A stretch of DNA of 64,000 bases from Photobacterium sp. DA100 (GCF_029223585.1 NZ_CP119423.1:2666001-2730000); one strand, 5' to 3'; shown: positions 18,588 to 30,247, numbered from the stretch's first letter. The notes: a model not told the origin generated them from the sequence alone. Numbers and translations: made by a program.

Positions 18588-21500
18588 TTAATCACGTGGC
18601 GGCGGCGGTGGTGCCAGTACTTCACGGTTGCCGTTGTGGCCCGGCGGGCTCACGATACCGTGCGCCTCGAGTTGCTCGACGATTCGGGCCGCTCGGTTGT
18701 AGCCGATCTTAAAGCGGCGCTGGACACCTGACACGGAGCCGCGACGCGATTCGGCAACAAAAGCCGCCACTTCATCAAACAGCTGATCCAAATCGTCATC
18801 ACCGCCGGTTGGGGTCTCGCCCGGCAACAGGCCTTCGGCTCCTTGGTCTGCCTCGAGAATGCCCTCGATATACTGTGGCTTGCCACGGGCTTTCCAGTCG
18901 TTCACCACGTTGTGTACATCTTCATCCGAGGCAAACGCACCATGAACACGCACAGGGTGGTTACTGCCCGCTGGCAAGTAGAGCATGTCACCCATACCGA
19001 GCAAGGATTCGGCACCGCCTTGGTCGAGGATGGTGCGCGAGTCCGTTTTGGTCGATACAGTAAAGGCCATCCGGCTCGGGATATTGGCCTTGATAAGGCC
19101 GGTGATGACATCTACCGATGGACGCTGGGTTGCCAACACCAGGTGGATCCCGGCTGCACGCGCTTTCTGTGCCAATCGAGCAATCAGCTCTTCAACTTTC
19201 TTACCGACAACCATCATCAGATCGGCAAATTCATCTACAATCACCACAATGCTCGGCATTTTTTCCAACAGTGGTGGGTACTCATCCATGCTGTCGCCCG
19301 GCTTCCATAGAGGATCGTGGATTGGGTGGCCTGCGGCAGCGGCTTCTTCCAACTTGGCGTTAAAGCCTGCCAAATTACGCACCCCGCAAGCCGCCATTAG
19401 CTTATAGCGACGTTCCATCTCACCGACACACCAGCGCAAGGCATTGCTGGCGTCTTTCATGTCGGTGACCACTTCGGTCAACAAATGCGGGATACCTTCA
19501 TAAATCGACAGCTCCAGCATTTTCGGGTCGATCATAATAAAGCGACAATCTTCAGGCTTACACTTGTACAGCAAGCTCAAGATCATCACGTTGACCCCCA
19601 CCGATTTACCGGAACCCGTGGTACCGGCAACCAGCAAGTGGGGCATCTTGCTCAGGTCGGCGACCACGGCTTCACCGGCAATGTCGTAACCCAATACAAT
19701 CGGTAGAGCGCCCTTCTTATGCTGGAAGTTATCGCTAGCGACAACCTCAGACATATATACCGTTTCACGGTTCACATTCGGCAGCTCGAGACCGATATAC
19801 GGCTTACCCGGAATAACTTCAACCACACGTACCGCAGATGCGGACAAGGCACGCGCCAAATCTTTAGCAAGGCCGGAGATGCGGCTGACTTTCACACCTG
19901 GTGCCAGATCAAGCTCATAACGGGTAATGACCGGCCCCGGATACACCCCAACCACTTTCGCTTTGATCTTATAGTCAGCCAGCTTGGCTTCCACCAGCAT
20001 CGCGGTTTGCTTGAGCTCTTCCTCGGTGGTTGACTGCACGTTCTGCTTTGGCGGTGCCAGCAGATCAATCGTCGGCATAGGCGAAGTTGGCTTCGGCAAG
20101 TCGGCTTCGCGCTTCATCAAGAACGGATTGTCCAGGCCGGCCGCTTGCGCTTGGGCTTTCTGGGCATCACGGATTTTCTTGAGGAATGCCTCTTCGTCAC
20201 TCAGGCCGTCTTCGCTACTGTCCTCACCACCGGCAGGCGCAATTTCGCGCTCTGCCCGCTCCAGCTCGGACATGCCATCCTGAACACCGATTTCAATATC
20301 ATGATCCAACTCGACACCGTTTGGTGACATCGTTTCCGTTGGCCTTTCCCGGTTGCTCTCAGCCATAGCCGTTGCCTCTGGCACAGCAGGCTCGAAAGAG
20401 CCAACCTCTGCATCATGAGGCTCTGTTGTAACAGGCTCAAAATGAACCGGCGATGAATGTGCTTGCATCGCCTCCGGGGTGAAGCTCTCGTCGCTGAAGG
20501 ACATCCCAGCCGACAAGGCCGGAGCATCCTGTGCCGGAACATCCTCTACGGGTGCTGCCGCCATGGCCAACGCAGCCGCTGATGGCGCAGCCTCACCTAC
20601 GGTACTGTCGATCACGCTATCAAGTGCCTGGGCCGCCGGTGTGGCAACCGGTCCACTGCTCTGCTCAGCCGCAGGAAGGACTGGGGCCCCATTCTGCCCG
20701 TGAGGAACAACTTGGCCTTCGTCAACGTATACCGTGAAGTTTTCATCGATATCCAGCTGCTTTTCAAGCTCGGCAATTGTCATGCCTTTCGCTTGCTGAG
20801 TCGAGTTGACCTCAACAATCTCTTCGCTGACCAAATCGTGAGCCGGTTCAACGGGCACGGCCGCTGGCTGCTCTGAGTAAGGTTCAGCGACGGCTTGGAC
20901 TGGCGCCGAGGTAGTGGCATAGGCCGGCTCTGCCAGCACCGATGGTTGGCTAAGCGGTTGCTCTACTGCCACCGGGGCTTCGGCTTCCTGGCTTGCCCCG
21001 GCATCTGGTGCAGAGGCTATCGCCGCGGCAGCCGTTGCGGCCTGGGCCTGGCGGTGACGTTCCGGCATGACAATTTTCGGCTCGCGGGTATCGAGCAGCG
21101 GATCAGCATCGTATCCGGCCCCGTCCAGCAAAGGATCACCTGGCTCAGACCGATTGAAACTCGGTTCCTGGCGGGCAAAACGACTGCGGTCATCGGCAGA
21201 TTCTGACGTTGCGCGACTACTCGACGCCAGTAGCACATCATCTGCATCAGGTTCGGATTCCGCTTGCTGCATGGCCAATTGGCGGCCGAATTCAGTCTGA
21301 TGCTCACCGGGAATGTCTGCCGCAAACGGCGTCAGCGTCTCTGATTTATCGGCGCGCACTTTGTTCAGCAGCCATGCCATCGAGCCGAGTACCGTTTCGC
21401 CAATGGTATCGACGATGGTCAGCCAGGAGATCCCGGTAAAGAGGGTAAAGCCCACCGCCCAGGCAAACATCAGGATCAGAGTGGCCCCCAGCAAATTAAA

Positions 21501-21965
21501 CAGAGGCAGGGCCATATTCGATACCACATCGCCAATCACCCCACCAGAGGAGAAATACCAGATGTCGTCAAAGTTGAGGTCGGCCAGCCCGCAACTGGCG
21601 ACGAAGATGATCAGCAGGCCGAGCAAACGGGTGCCGTAAATCATGTAATCCACACTGAGAGGCTGCCGGCGTCTGCGGAAAAGGACCCAGGCAGCAAGAA
21701 CAATGACCGCAGGCAGCGGGTAGGCCAGGGAACCAAACGTAAACAGCAAGGTGTCGGCAACCAGTGCACCGAAGGACCCGGCCTTGTTCTGCACCGGCCC
21801 TTCCCAAGCAGTCTGGGACCAAGAAGGGTCAGCAGGATCGAAACTCAACAGCGCAACCATGATGAAAATCGCCGACAAGATGCCGATGATCAGAAAGCTC
21901 TCCAGTAAGCGCTGTCCCCCGGAAAGACGCATTTTAGGCTGCTTCTTGCCCTTTACTTTCCTCAA
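18588..21965 (-). CDS. ftsK: DNA translocase FtsK
   Basis: Septum-located DNA pump that coordinates division with chromosome dimer resolution, about 1125 residues. The first 200 residues hold four membrane segments (from [21 protein letters not shown]). A long Ala/Glu/Pro-rich linker runs to about 690. The motor domain carries Walker [14 protein letters not shown] and Walker [14 protein letters not shown], and the gamma winged-helix domain for polar-sequence recognition ends the protein ([29 protein letters not shown]). The frame opens 66 codons further upstream, but those residues are unlike FtsK; a TTG at 21965 preceded by CGGAG at 7-8 bases gives a normal start. An ATG 11 codons later lacks a ribosome site. 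Confidence 0.93.
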   Translation of the reverse strand: MRKVKGKKQPKMRLSGGQRLLESFLIIGILSAIFIMVALLSFDPADPSWSQTAWEGPVQNKAGSFGALVADTLLFTFGSLAYPLPAVIVLAAWVLFRRRRQPLSVDYMIYGTRLLGLLIIFVASCGLADLNFDDIWYFSSGGVIGDVVSNMALPLFNLLGATLILMFAWAVGFTLFTGISWLTIVDTIGETVLGSMAWLLNKVRADKSETLTPFAADIPGEHQTEFGRQLAMQQAESEPDADDVLLASSSRATSESADDRSRFARQEPSFNRSEPGDPLLDGAGYDADPLLDTREPKIVMPERHRQAQAATAAAAIASAPDAGASQEAEAPVAVEQPLSQPSVLAEPAYATTSAPVQAVAEPYSEQPAAVPVEPAHDLVSEEIVEVNSTQQAKGMTIAELEKQLDIDENFTVYVDEGQVVPHGQNGAPVLPAAEQSSGPVATPAAQALDSVIDSTVGEAAPSAAALAMAAAPVEDVPAQDAPALSAGMSFSDESFTPEAMQAHSSPVHFEPVTTEPHDAEVGSFEPAVPEATAMAESNRERPTETMSPNGVELDHDIEIGVQDGMSELERAEREIAPAGGEDSSEDGLSDEEAFLKKIRDAQKAQAQAAGLDNPFLMKREADLPKPTSPMPTIDLLAPPKQNVQSTTEEELKQTAMLVEAKLADYKIKAKVVGVYPGPVITRYELDLAPGVKVSRISGLAKDLARALSASAVRVVEVIPGKPYIGLELPNVNRETVYMSEVVASDNFQHKKGALPIVLGYDIAGEAVVADLSKMPHLLVAGTTGSGKSVGVNVMILSLLYKCKPEDCRFIMIDPKMLELSIYEGIPHLLTEVVTDMKDASNALRWCVGEMERRYKLMAACGVRNLAGFNAKLEEAAAAGHPIHDPLWKPGDSMDEYPPLLEKMPSIVVIVDEFADLMMVVGKKVEELIARLAQKARAAGIHLVLATQRPSVDVITGLIKANIPSRMAFTVSTKTDSRTILDQGGAESLLGMGDMLYLPAGSNHPVRVHGAFASDEDVHNVVNDWKARGKPQYIEGILEADQGAEGLLPGETPTGGDDDLDQLFDEVAAFVAESRRGSVSGVQRRFKIGYNRAARIVEQLEAHGIVSPPGHNGNREVLAPPPPPRD

Positions 21966-22427
21966 AAAAACACTCCGATGTAACAAATTGCGTAACGCCC
22001 ACCCCAACCTGTCTTGGTGGAGATTCGTAGGGCAGATACATTGAATCTTTTTAACTATCAGAACAAGGACATCCCTGCTCGTTGATATTATTGTGCCAAT
22101 CGCTGGTGGCGTGTCAGACGCCAGTAAAAATAAGGCCTGATGATCTTTTGAATTCAACCACAAAAGGTCAATAGGCCCTACTGCCTATCTTATACTAAAT
22201 AGCGTCCAATTTTGCCATTTTGAAAAGGGCGAGCGCGAAAGGGATGGCGATTTTTTCCCAGCATGTGCTGAAAATCCCAGCAACTTGGGGGGGACGGTGC
22301 TAACAACGTGACGAACTAAGGGGCGAGCATCCGGGAATGCTTGGCCCGAAAACAAATCAAGCGGCCAAGAGCCGCTCGATTGATATACCCAAGCTAATTG
22401 GGCTGTGGCATATTTCAAATGTGAAAC
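21966..22427 (-). other. Gene-free region between ftsK and lrp
   Basis: About 460 bases holding the lrp terminator near its right end (22349-22380) and, to its left, the presumed ftsK promoter and leader. No convincing promoter hexamer pair or small gene was identified. Confidence 0.5.
22349..22380 (-). terminator. Rho-independent terminator of lrp
   Basis: On the minus strand ATCGAGCGGC pairs with GCCGCTTGAT (one wobble) around TCTTG and is followed by TTGTTTT. Confidence 0.85.
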
Positions 22428-22922
22428 TTAACGCGTTTTGATCACAAGATTGTTGGTCTGCTTCACTTCTTCCATGACCACGTAGGTACGGGTATCGTTC
22501 ACCCCAGGAAGACGCAGCAGGGTTTCACCCAACAACTTACGGTATGCCGACATGTCAGATACACGGGTTTTCAGCAAGTAGTCGAAGTCACCGGATACCA
22601 AGTGGCACTCCTGGATATCTTCCAGTTCCTGCACTGACTTGTTGAATTGCTCGAACACATCCGGCGCACCACGGTTTAGCGTGATTTCTACGAACACCAA
22701 CAGGGAGGCATCGAGATACTGCGGATTGAGAAGCGCGGTGTAGCCACTGATGTAGCCCTGACGCTCTAGGCGGCGTACACGCTCAAGACATGGCGTAGGA
22801 GACAAGCCGACACGCTTGGATAACTCTACATTTGAAATACGACCGTCTTTTTGAAGTTCATTCAATATGTTACGGTCAATACGATCCAATTCCTTGGATG
22901 GTTTTTTCTTGGTATCTACCAT
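22428..22922 (-). CDS. lrp: Leucine-responsive regulatory protein
   Basis: Global feast/famine transcription regulator, 164 residues. The N-terminal helix-turn-helix is at about 18-62 (DRIDRNILNELQKDGRISNVELSKRVGLSPTPCLERVRRLE), and the C-terminal RAM/effector domain contains GDFDYLLKTRVSDMSAYRKLLGETLLRLPGV. It is nearly identical to E. coli Lrp over its length. It is divergent from ald, and Lrp-family proteins commonly control adjacent ald genes, so the 156-base intergenic region is probably a shared regulatory region. ftsK follows it on the same strand but after a terminator. Confidence 0.95.
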   Translation of the reverse strand: MVDTKKKPSKELDRIDRNILNELQKDGRISNVELSKRVGLSPTPCLERVRRLERQGYISGYTALLNPQYLDASLLVFVEITLNRGAPDVFEQFNKSVQELEDIQECHLVSGDFDYLLKTRVSDMSAYRKLLGETLLRLPGVNDTRTYVVMEEVKQTNNLVIKTR

Positions 22923-23078
22923 TTTTTATTCCACCTTCTTACTTCCTTGCAAAAAAATATACTACATCTTTCTATTTTTTAGAATCAAATACTCTATTAG
23001 TCAAACTATACTGCCATTAGATCTGCATTTACATCCTTGTCAATAGCCAAACATACTAGAGGCCAAGGGAGGAGCAGC

Positions 23079-24200
23079 ATGATTATTGGTGTCCCCAAAG
23101 AAATCAAAAATCACGAATACCGTGTTGGCTTGGTTACCAGCAGTGTCCGTGAGCTCACATCACTCGGCCATCAAGTCTTGGTCGAAAGCCAAGCCGGTGT
23201 CGGGATCGGGCTGTCAGACTCAGACTACGAGAACGCTGGCGCTACAATTATTTCTAACGCTAAAGAAGTTTTTACCAGATCAGAGATGATTGTCAAAGTA
23301 AAAGAGCCTCAAGCAGTAGAAAGAGCCATGCTGTCCGAAGGGCAAATTTTATTCACATATCTTCATCTTGCACCAGATTTTCCACAAACAAAAGACCTAA
23401 TAGACAGCAAAGCTGTCTGTATTGCTTACGAAACCGTCACGGATTCCTCCGGCAAATTACCGCTTCTCGCCCCGATGTCTGAAGTTGCTGGCAGAATGTC
23501 TATCCAAGCAGGCGCGCAAACGCTAGAGAATTCTAACGGCGGACAAGGCTTACTACTGAGCGGCGTACCCGGCGTCGAGCCGGCCAATGTGATCATTTTA
23601 GGAGGAGGCGTTGTCGGCTCCAATGCCGCACGTATGGCTGTTGGCATGCGAGCCAACGTCACCTTGCTCGATCGCAATGTCGATACGCTTAGGGCATTGG
23701 ACTGCGAGTTCAAAGGCGCCGTCAATCTTGTCTACTCGACCTCCGAGGCCATTGACCGATTGGTGCCCGAAGCCGATATTATCATTGGCGCGGTCCTGAT
23801 CCCCGGAGCCGCCGCTCCCAAGCTCATTACCGCCGAACACGTCAAGCAGATGAAGCCAGGCTCGGCTTTGGTTGACGTCGCAATCGACCAGGGCGGCTGC
23901 TTTGAAACCTCGCACCCGACAACCCACACCGACCCCACCTATATCGTCGATGATGTAGTCCATTACTGTGTCGCCAATATGCCGGGAGCTGTGGCAAGAA
24001 CCTCAGCCTTCGCGCTTAACAACGCGACGTTACCGTATGTGATAAAGCTGGCCAATTTGGGATACAAGAAGGCCCTGCTGGACGATCCGGGATTCCTTGC
24101 CGGCATGAATATCATCTACGGCAAGGTCACCTGCAAAGAGGTTGCTGAAAGCTTCAATTTGCACTTTACTGATCCAACTGTCGCTATTAGCATGCACTAG
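23079..24200 (+). CDS. ald: Alanine dehydrogenase
   Basis: NAD-dependent oxidative deamination of L-alanine to pyruvate and ammonia, 373 residues. The N-terminal substrate domain begins MIIGVPKEIKNHEYRVGLVTSSVREL, with the conserved KVKEPQ and FTYLHLAP motifs. The NAD-binding Rossmann loop is ILGGGVVGSNAARMAVGM, and the C-terminal part carries VDVAIDQGGCFETSHPTTH and NMPGAVARTSAFALNN. The frame opens further upstream at 23037, but the ATG at 23079 has a GGGAGGAG ribosome site and gives the standard start. It is divergent from lrp, which is likely to regulate it in response to amino acids. Confidence 0.96.
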   Translation: MIIGVPKEIKNHEYRVGLVTSSVRELTSLGHQVLVESQAGVGIGLSDSDYENAGATIISNAKEVFTRSEMIVKVKEPQAVERAMLSEGQILFTYLHLAPDFPQTKDLIDSKAVCIAYETVTDSSGKLPLLAPMSEVAGRMSIQAGAQTLENSNGGQGLLLSGVPGVEPANVIILGGGVVGSNAARMAVGMRANVTLLDRNVDTLRALDCEFKGAVNLVYSTSEAIDRLVPEADIIIGAVLIPGAAAPKLITAEHVKQMKPGSALVDVAIDQGGCFETSHPTTHTDPTYIVDDVVHYCVANMPGAVARTSAFALNNATLPYVIKLANLGYKKALLDDPGFLAGMNIIYGKVTCKEVAESFNLHFTDPTVAISMH

Positions 24201-24251
24201 CACGTAATTTATATATAACTATCAGCTATTTCTTATAGCAAATCCATCTAA

Positions 24252-25364
<1,113 letters not shown>

Positions 25365-25371
25365 TAGTTTT

Positions 25372-25395
25372 GGCCACCTTCCATGGTGGCCTTTT
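25372..25395 (+). terminator. Rho-independent terminator of trxB
   Basis: GGCCACC/GGTGGCC stem around TTCCAT, followed by four T. Confidence 0.88.
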
Positions 25396-25442
25396 AGCCT
25401 TCACCTTTAAGCCGGCTCCCCTTAGCGGCTCAAGAATTTAAT

Positions 25443-27215
25443 ATGGACAAACAATTACAACGCGATTTAACCAAGTGGTTGAAATCACAGAGTAAGCTGG
25501 CAAAACGCTGGCTCATGCTCAGTGTCGGCCTTGGGTTCTTGTCGGGGTTGCTACTCGTTGGCCAGGCCGCTTTGCTGGCCCATATCCTGCACCAACTCAT
25601 CATTGAACACACCGATAAATACCAACTGGTTTCCAGTTTTGTCGGGCTATTTATCATTGTCGGCCTGCGGGCTGGCTGTAGCTGGGGGCGAGAAATTTTC
25701 GGCTACCGCTGCGGCGAACAAATCCGGCTCCACATCCGCCAGCTGATCCTCCAGCGCCTGCAGCAGTTAGGTCCCGCCTACATCAAAGGCAAGCCTGCCG
25801 GTGTATGGGCCAGCCTGGTACTGGAGCAAGTAGAAGAAATGCAAGACTTCTTCTCCCGCTACATCCCGCAAATGTCGATTGCGGTATTGGTTCCGCTGGT
25901 GATTTTGTTCGCCGTGTTCCCGCTCAACTGGGCCGCGGGGCTGATCTTCCTGATCACCGCACCACTGGTGCCTATGTTCATGGCACTGGTTGGATTGGGG
26001 GCGGCCGATGCTAACCGCCGCAACTTCAAGGCGCTGCAACGCCTTTCTGGCCACTTCTACGACCGCCTGCAAGGCCTGTCGACCCTGCGCCTGTTCCACC
26101 GTGCCGAGGCAGAAGCGGAAAACCTCCACGCCGCCTCCCACGTGCTGCGCAAGCGGACGATGGAAGTGTTGCGCATGGCCTTCCTCTCGTCGGCGGTGCT
26201 GGAGTTTTTCTCCGCCATCTCGGTAGCGATTGTTGCGGTATACTTTGGCTTCTCCTTTATCGGCGAGCTCAATTTCGGCCACTACGGGGTGCCAATTAGC
26301 CTGTTTACCGGTCTGTTCATTCTGGTGCTGGCGCCGGAGTTCTACCAGCCGCTGCGTGATCTGGGCACCTTCTACCACGCCAAGGCCCAGGCCATCGGGG
26401 CGGCAGAGTCCATTGTCGAATTCCTCAACAGCGAAGCTGATGGCATGAGCCAAGGCCAAACCAACCTCGACTCTCCGGAAACAATCTCCATCAGTGCCGA
26501 GCAGCTAGAAGTGCTGAGCCCACAGGGCCAAGTACTGGCGGGTCCGCTCAGCTTTAGCATCAATGCCCACGAACAAGTCGCCCTGGTCGGCCCGAGCGGG
26601 GCCGGCAAAACCAGCCTGCTCAATGCGCTGCTGGGGTTCCTGCCCTACCGTGGCAGCCTGAAAATCAACGGTACCGAGCTTAGCGAGCTTGATCACAGCC
26701 AGTGGCGCCAGGCGATCAGCTGGGTCGGCCAAAACCCGCTATTGCTTCACGGCACTGTCCGCGACAACATCACCCTGGGCAACCCACTCGCCACCGAGGA
26801 ACACATCAAGCAGGTCGCACAACAAGCCTACGCCGATGAATTCATCCAGCGCCTGGAGCAAGGTTACCAGCATCAGGTCGGTGACCGCTCCGGGGGACTA
26901 TCGGTCGGCCAGGCCCAGCGTATCGCGGTAGCGCGTGCCATGCTGCAAAGCGGGGCTTTCTGGTTGCTTGATGAGCCTACCGCCAGCCTAGATGCCAATT
27001 CGGAGCACTTGGTGCTGGAGAGCCTGAAAACGGCAGTCAACGGCCAGACGACGCTAATGGTGAGCCACCGCCTGGACCAACTGGCTGCCATGGACCGAGT
27101 CCTAGTGATGGAAAACGGCAAACTGGTCCAGAATGGTCCATTCGAACAGATCCGCCAGCAAGGCCTGCTTGCTGAGATGCTGGCCCATACCGACAAGAGG
27201 GATCTCGATGCGTGA
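25443..27215 (+). CDS. cydD: Cysteine/glutathione ABC exporter, permease-ATPase CydD
   Basis: One half of the heterodimeric CydDC exporter that moves reduced thiols (cysteine, glutathione) to the periplasm and is needed for cytochrome bd assembly; 590 residues. Six membrane helices lie in the first 330 residues. The nucleotide-binding domain has Walker A GPSGAGKTSLLNALL, Q-loop SWVGQNPLLL, signature LSVGQAQRIAVARA (a non-standard LSxGQ), Walker B FWLLDEPTASLD and H-loop MVSHR. It overlaps cydC by 8 bases. Only a weak ribosome site is visible before the ATG. Confidence 0.95.
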   Translation: MDKQLQRDLTKWLKSQSKLAKRWLMLSVGLGFLSGLLLVGQAALLAHILHQLIIEHTDKYQLVSSFVGLFIIVGLRAGCSWGREIFGYRCGEQIRLHIRQLILQRLQQLGPAYIKGKPAGVWASLVLEQVEEMQDFFSRYIPQMSIAVLVPLVILFAVFPLNWAAGLIFLITAPLVPMFMALVGLGAADANRRNFKALQRLSGHFYDRLQGLSTLRLFHRAEAEAENLHAASHVLRKRTMEVLRMAFLSSAVLEFFSAISVAIVAVYFGFSFIGELNFGHYGVPISLFTGLFILVLAPEFYQPLRDLGTFYHAKAQAIGAAESIVEFLNSEADGMSQGQTNLDSPETISISAEQLEVLSPQGQVLAGPLSFSINAHEQVALVGPSGAGKTSLLNALLGFLPYRGSLKINGTELSELDHSQWRQAISWVGQNPLLLHGTVRDNITLGNPLATEEHIKQVAQQAYADEFIQRLEQGYQHQVGDRSGGLSVGQAQRIAVARAMLQSGAFWLLDEPTASLDANSEHLVLESLKTAVNGQTTLMVSHRLDQLAAMDRVLVMENGKLVQNGPFEQIRQQGLLAEMLAHTDKRDLDA

Positions 27216-28929
27216 TTTAATCCCTTATCTCAAGCTATATCGTAAGCACTGGTTCGGCCTGACCCTTGGCATGTTGCTCGGGCTAGGCACACTGCTTGCG
27301 GCCATGAGCCTGCTGACCCTATCGGGCTGGTTTATCGCCGCCTCCGCGGTGACGGGCCTTACCATCGCCCGAGAGACCTTCAACTACATGCTGCCGGGCG
27401 CCGGCGTGCGTGGTTTCTCGATCGCCCGTACAGCGGGTCGCTGGGGCGAGCGCGTGGTCAGCCACAATGCCACCTTCAAGCTGTTGGCTGATCTGCGTTT
27501 GTTCTTCTTCCGCAAGCTGACCCCGCTGATCCCGGGTCGTCAAGCCAACCTGCGCGATGCCGACTTGCTCAACCGCCTGGTTGCCGACGTCGATGCCATG
27601 GACCATGTTTACCTGCGCTTGGTCAGCCCGCTGATCATCGGTGTGATTGGCCTGTTGGCGATTACCGGCTTCCTCGCTTGGTTCGATGTCACTATCGGCC
27701 TGACACTGGGCGCTATTTTGCTGGCCCTGATGCTTTCCCTGCCGGTTGTTTTCTACCGCCTGGGCAAATCCAACGGCGAAACCCTGACCATGGCCAAGGC
27801 CAACTACCGGGTGAAGATGCTGGACTGGATCCAGGGCAATGCCGAGCTATTGCTATTCAATGCCGAGGATCGCTACTACCAAGCGGCCCTTGATGAGCAG
27901 CAAGCCCTGCTGGCTGCCCAGCGGAAGATGGCTAACTTGACCGGCCTGGCCAATGCCATTTTGATGGCGGCAACCGGCTGGACCCTGGTATTGATCACCT
28001 GGATAGCGGCAGACGGGATTGCAGGCCAGGCCCCCGATCCGTTCGTGGCGATGGTGGCCTTTGCGACAATGGCCAGCTTCGAGTTGATGATGCCTGTAGC
28101 CGGTGCCTTCCAGTACCTGGGCCAGACCCTGACTTCTGCCCGCCGCCTCAATGAGATCATCGAGGCGACGCCGGATACTCCGTTTGATCCCGACGGCCAC
28201 ACCGCACCGGTTGCAGGCTCAGTGGATATCCAGGCGATCAGCTATACCTATTACGGCAGTGATGAGCCGGTACTGAAGAATATCTCACTGGCAATCGGAG
28301 CTGGCGAGAAAGTCGCACTGCTCGGCCGTACCGGCTGTGGTAAATCAACCCTGTTGCAGCTGCTCACACGCAACTGGGATCCGCAGCAAGGGCAAATAAC
28401 CTTGGATGGCGTACCGCTGCCCCAGTGGCAAGAAGCGCCTCTGCGCCAGGCCATCACGGTTGTAAGCCAACGTGTCGATGTCTTCAATGGCTCACTGCGT
28501 GAGAACCTACTGCTGGCCAAACCCGAAGGCCGCGACGAAGAGCTCTGCGAAGTACTTGAAAAAGTAGGCCTCGGTGCCCTGCTCGAAGGCAAAGGTTTGG
28601 ATACCTGGCTGGGTGAAGGCGGTCGCCAGATCTCCGGCGGCGAACGCCGCCGTATCGGTATCGCCCGTGCCCTGCTGCACGATGCACCGATCCTGCTGAT
28701 GGATGAGCCGACCGAGGGGCTCGACCGCCGTACCGAGCAGCAGATCATGACGTTGCTGCTCGAACACGCCAAGGACAAGACCGTGCTGTTCATTACCCAC
28801 CGCCTGGTTGGCCTGGAGCAGATGGATCATATCTGTTTGATGGACGAAGGTGAGATCATCGAGCAGGGCAAACACCAGGCCCTGCTTGACCAAAATGGCC
28901 GTTACACCGAACTGTGGCAGCGGATCTGA
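27208..28929 (+). CDS. cydC: Cysteine/glutathione ABC exporter, permease-ATPase CydC
   Basis: Partner of CydD, 573 residues, exactly the E. coli length. The membrane domain (residues 1-320) starts MRDLIPYLKLYRKHWFGLTLG. The ATPase domain carries GRTGCGKSTLLQ, Q-loop VVSQRVDVFNG, signature ISGGERRRIGIARALL, Walker B ILLMDEPTEGLD and switch ITHR. The ATG at 27208 lies inside the end of cydD, which implies translational coupling and equal amounts of both subunits. An upstream in-frame extension to 27133 was rejected. Confidence 0.95.
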   Translation: MRDLIPYLKLYRKHWFGLTLGMLLGLGTLLAAMSLLTLSGWFIAASAVTGLTIARETFNYMLPGAGVRGFSIARTAGRWGERVVSHNATFKLLADLRLFFFRKLTPLIPGRQANLRDADLLNRLVADVDAMDHVYLRLVSPLIIGVIGLLAITGFLAWFDVTIGLTLGAILLALMLSLPVVFYRLGKSNGETLTMAKANYRVKMLDWIQGNAELLLFNAEDRYYQAALDEQQALLAAQRKMANLTGLANAILMAATGWTLVLITWIAADGIAGQAPDPFVAMVAFATMASFELMMPVAGAFQYLGQTLTSARRLNEIIEATPDTPFDPDGHTAPVAGSVDIQAISYTYYGSDEPVLKNISLAIGAGEKVALLGRTGCGKSTLLQLLTRNWDPQQGQITLDGVPLPQWQEAPLRQAITVVSQRVDVFNGSLRENLLLAKPEGRDEELCEVLEKVGLGALLEGKGLDTWLGEGGRQISGGERRRIGIARALLHDAPILLMDEPTEGLDRRTEQQIMTLLLEHAKDKTVLFITHRLVGLEQMDHICLMDEGEIIEQGKHQALLDQNGRYTELWQRI

Positions 28930-28962
28930 CCCAAGCGGCCAGCCTCCGGATATGCCATAACC

Positions 28963-28992
28963 AAAACGAGAGCCACCTGGCTCTCGTTTTTT
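28963..28992 (+). terminator. Rho-independent terminator of cydDC
   Basis: AAAACGAGAGCC/GGCTCTCGTTTT stem with loop ACCT, followed by T-rich sequence; the A-rich left arm also lets it serve the convergent rimJ gene. Confidence 0.9.
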
Positions 28993-29017
28993 CTTTGATG
29001 CATGCAGTCGGCGGGAT

Positions 29018-29605
29018 CTACACCGGGATGGTCCAGTCAGCATTGAGCCGGGATGTCAGTATGTGGTCTTCCCATTTACCGTTGATCAGCAAGTAATCCC
29101 TCGCCTCCCCCTCAATCACATAACCGCATTTCTTCAATACCGCCGCACTCTTGGCATTGCGGGGCATATAGGCCGCCATGATCCGGTGGAAGGACTGATC
29201 CTCGAACATCCAGTCATTGGTCGCAGCCAGCGCCCGGCTCATCAGACCCTTCCCCTGGCAGTCCTGATCCAGCGAGTAGCCAACATGGCAGGCATGGAAA
29301 GGATGGCGGACGAGGTTGCTGTAATTGACCACCCCGCATATCTCGTCACTGCCATGTTGCTGGATAACAAAGTAGTAAGCCATTTTATGCTTATGCAGCT
29401 GCATCAGCTGCTCCAGTCGCCGCTGCCAACCAGTTTCGGTGAAGAAGGCTTCCTCGCGCAGCGGCTCCCAAGGCTGCAAGAAGGCCCGGTTGCGCTGATA
29501 GTATGCGGTTATGGCCGCAACATCTTTAGTGGTAATAAGCCTAACCGTCGCGTCACCAATATTGATCGAGGTCGCTCGGCTGATAATAGAATGAAACAAC
29601 AGCAC
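29018..29605 (-). CDS. rimJ: Ribosomal-protein-alanine N-acetyltransferase RimJ-like
   Basis: GNAT-fold acetyltransferase of 195 residues that matches E. coli RimJ (194 residues, acetylates the N-terminal Ala of ribosomal protein S5) along its whole length. Conserved blocks are RAFLQPWEPLREE, ICGVVNYSNLVRHPFHACHVGYSLDQDCQGKGLMSRAL (acetyl-CoA loop QGKGLM), HRIMAAYMPRNAKSAAVLKKCGYVIEGEARDYLLINGKWEDHILT and the end ADWTIPV. The start is GTG at 29605 with AAGGA 5 bases upstream; CTG and TTG codons follow directly, so the exact start is open by a residue or two. Substrate is inferred from similarity. Confidence 0.9.
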   Translation of the reverse strand: MLLFHSIISRATSINIGDATVRLITTKDVAAITAYYQRNRAFLQPWEPLREEAFFTETGWQRRLEQLMQLHKHKMAYYFVIQQHGSDEICGVVNYSNLVRHPFHACHVGYSLDQDCQGKGLMSRALAATNDWMFEDQSFHRIMAAYMPRNAKSAAVLKKCGYVIEGEARDYLLINGKWEDHILTSRLNADWTIPV

Positions 29606-29767
29606 ATCATCCTTATGCTACATACGATGTTGAAACGTTAGCACAGCCCGCGGGCGATGAATACACCCTCAAGGTAAACTTATTTCAGGACAAAGATTTG
29701 CCCGCATGTTTGAGCTATCATTGTGATAGCCGCGCCGCGCTTGACCTTAACCAACACAGTGATGATT

Positions 29768-30247
29768 ATGTATTACGACTACCTTGATACGGTATTGGGA
29801 AAGATATACTTATTAGCAGACGAAAAGGGGTTACGACAACTGACCATCGCCAGTGGCGGATTTACCCCAGACAGCCATTGGGAGCACGATCCAGCATTCA
29901 TGGCCACTTACATCACCCAGCTGGCCGAATACCTCGACGGGAAAAGAAAACAGTTCACCATCCCCCTCGCTCCTCCCGGTACCGACTTCCAGCAGCAAGT
30001 TTGGCAAGCCATCAGCGAAATCCCCTACAACAGCCACCGCTCCTACCAACAAATAGCCGCCCACATTGCGCATTCCACCGCAATCCTTGCTATCGGCATG
30101 GCTAAGAACGTCAACCCAATCCCGATTATTATCCCGTGCCACCGCGTCGCAACCGAGGTCGAGGCCCAGCAGAGCTGCCGCTACGGCCAAGATCTCATCT
30201 GCCAGCTCAGGGAGCTCGAGCAGGGGAAGTTGACGTTGTTGAAGTGA
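29768..30247 (+). CDS. Methylated-DNA cysteine methyltransferase-like protein with altered C-terminus
   Basis: A protein of about 159 residues resembling Ogt, which removes alkyl groups from O6-alkylguanine by transfer to a cysteine. It has the N-terminal ribonuclease-like domain (DTVLGKIYLLADEKGLRQLTI) and the DNA-binding domain with the active-site motif IIPCHRVA and upstream NVNPIPI. In the family PCHR is followed by GxxGxLxGYxGGxxxKxxLLxxE; here the stretch reads ATEVEAQQSCRYGQDLICQLRELE, so the GYAGG turn is missing. Activity may be changed. Candidate ATGs at 29762 and 29768 lack a clear ribosome site. It is convergent with tyrR across a repeat element. Confidence 0.75.
   Translation: MYYDYLDTVLGKIYLLADEKGLRQLTIASGGFTPDSHWEHDPAFMATYITQLAEYLDGKRKQFTIPLAPPGTDFQQQVWQAISEIPYNSHRSYQQIAAHIAHSTAILAIGMAKNVNPIPIIIPCHRVATEVEAQQSCRYGQDLICQLRELEQGKLTLLK

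Noticed and set aside
23426..23963. Minus-strand ORFs within ald
   Set aside because: Antisense frames of a clearly conserved enzyme without their own ribosome sites.
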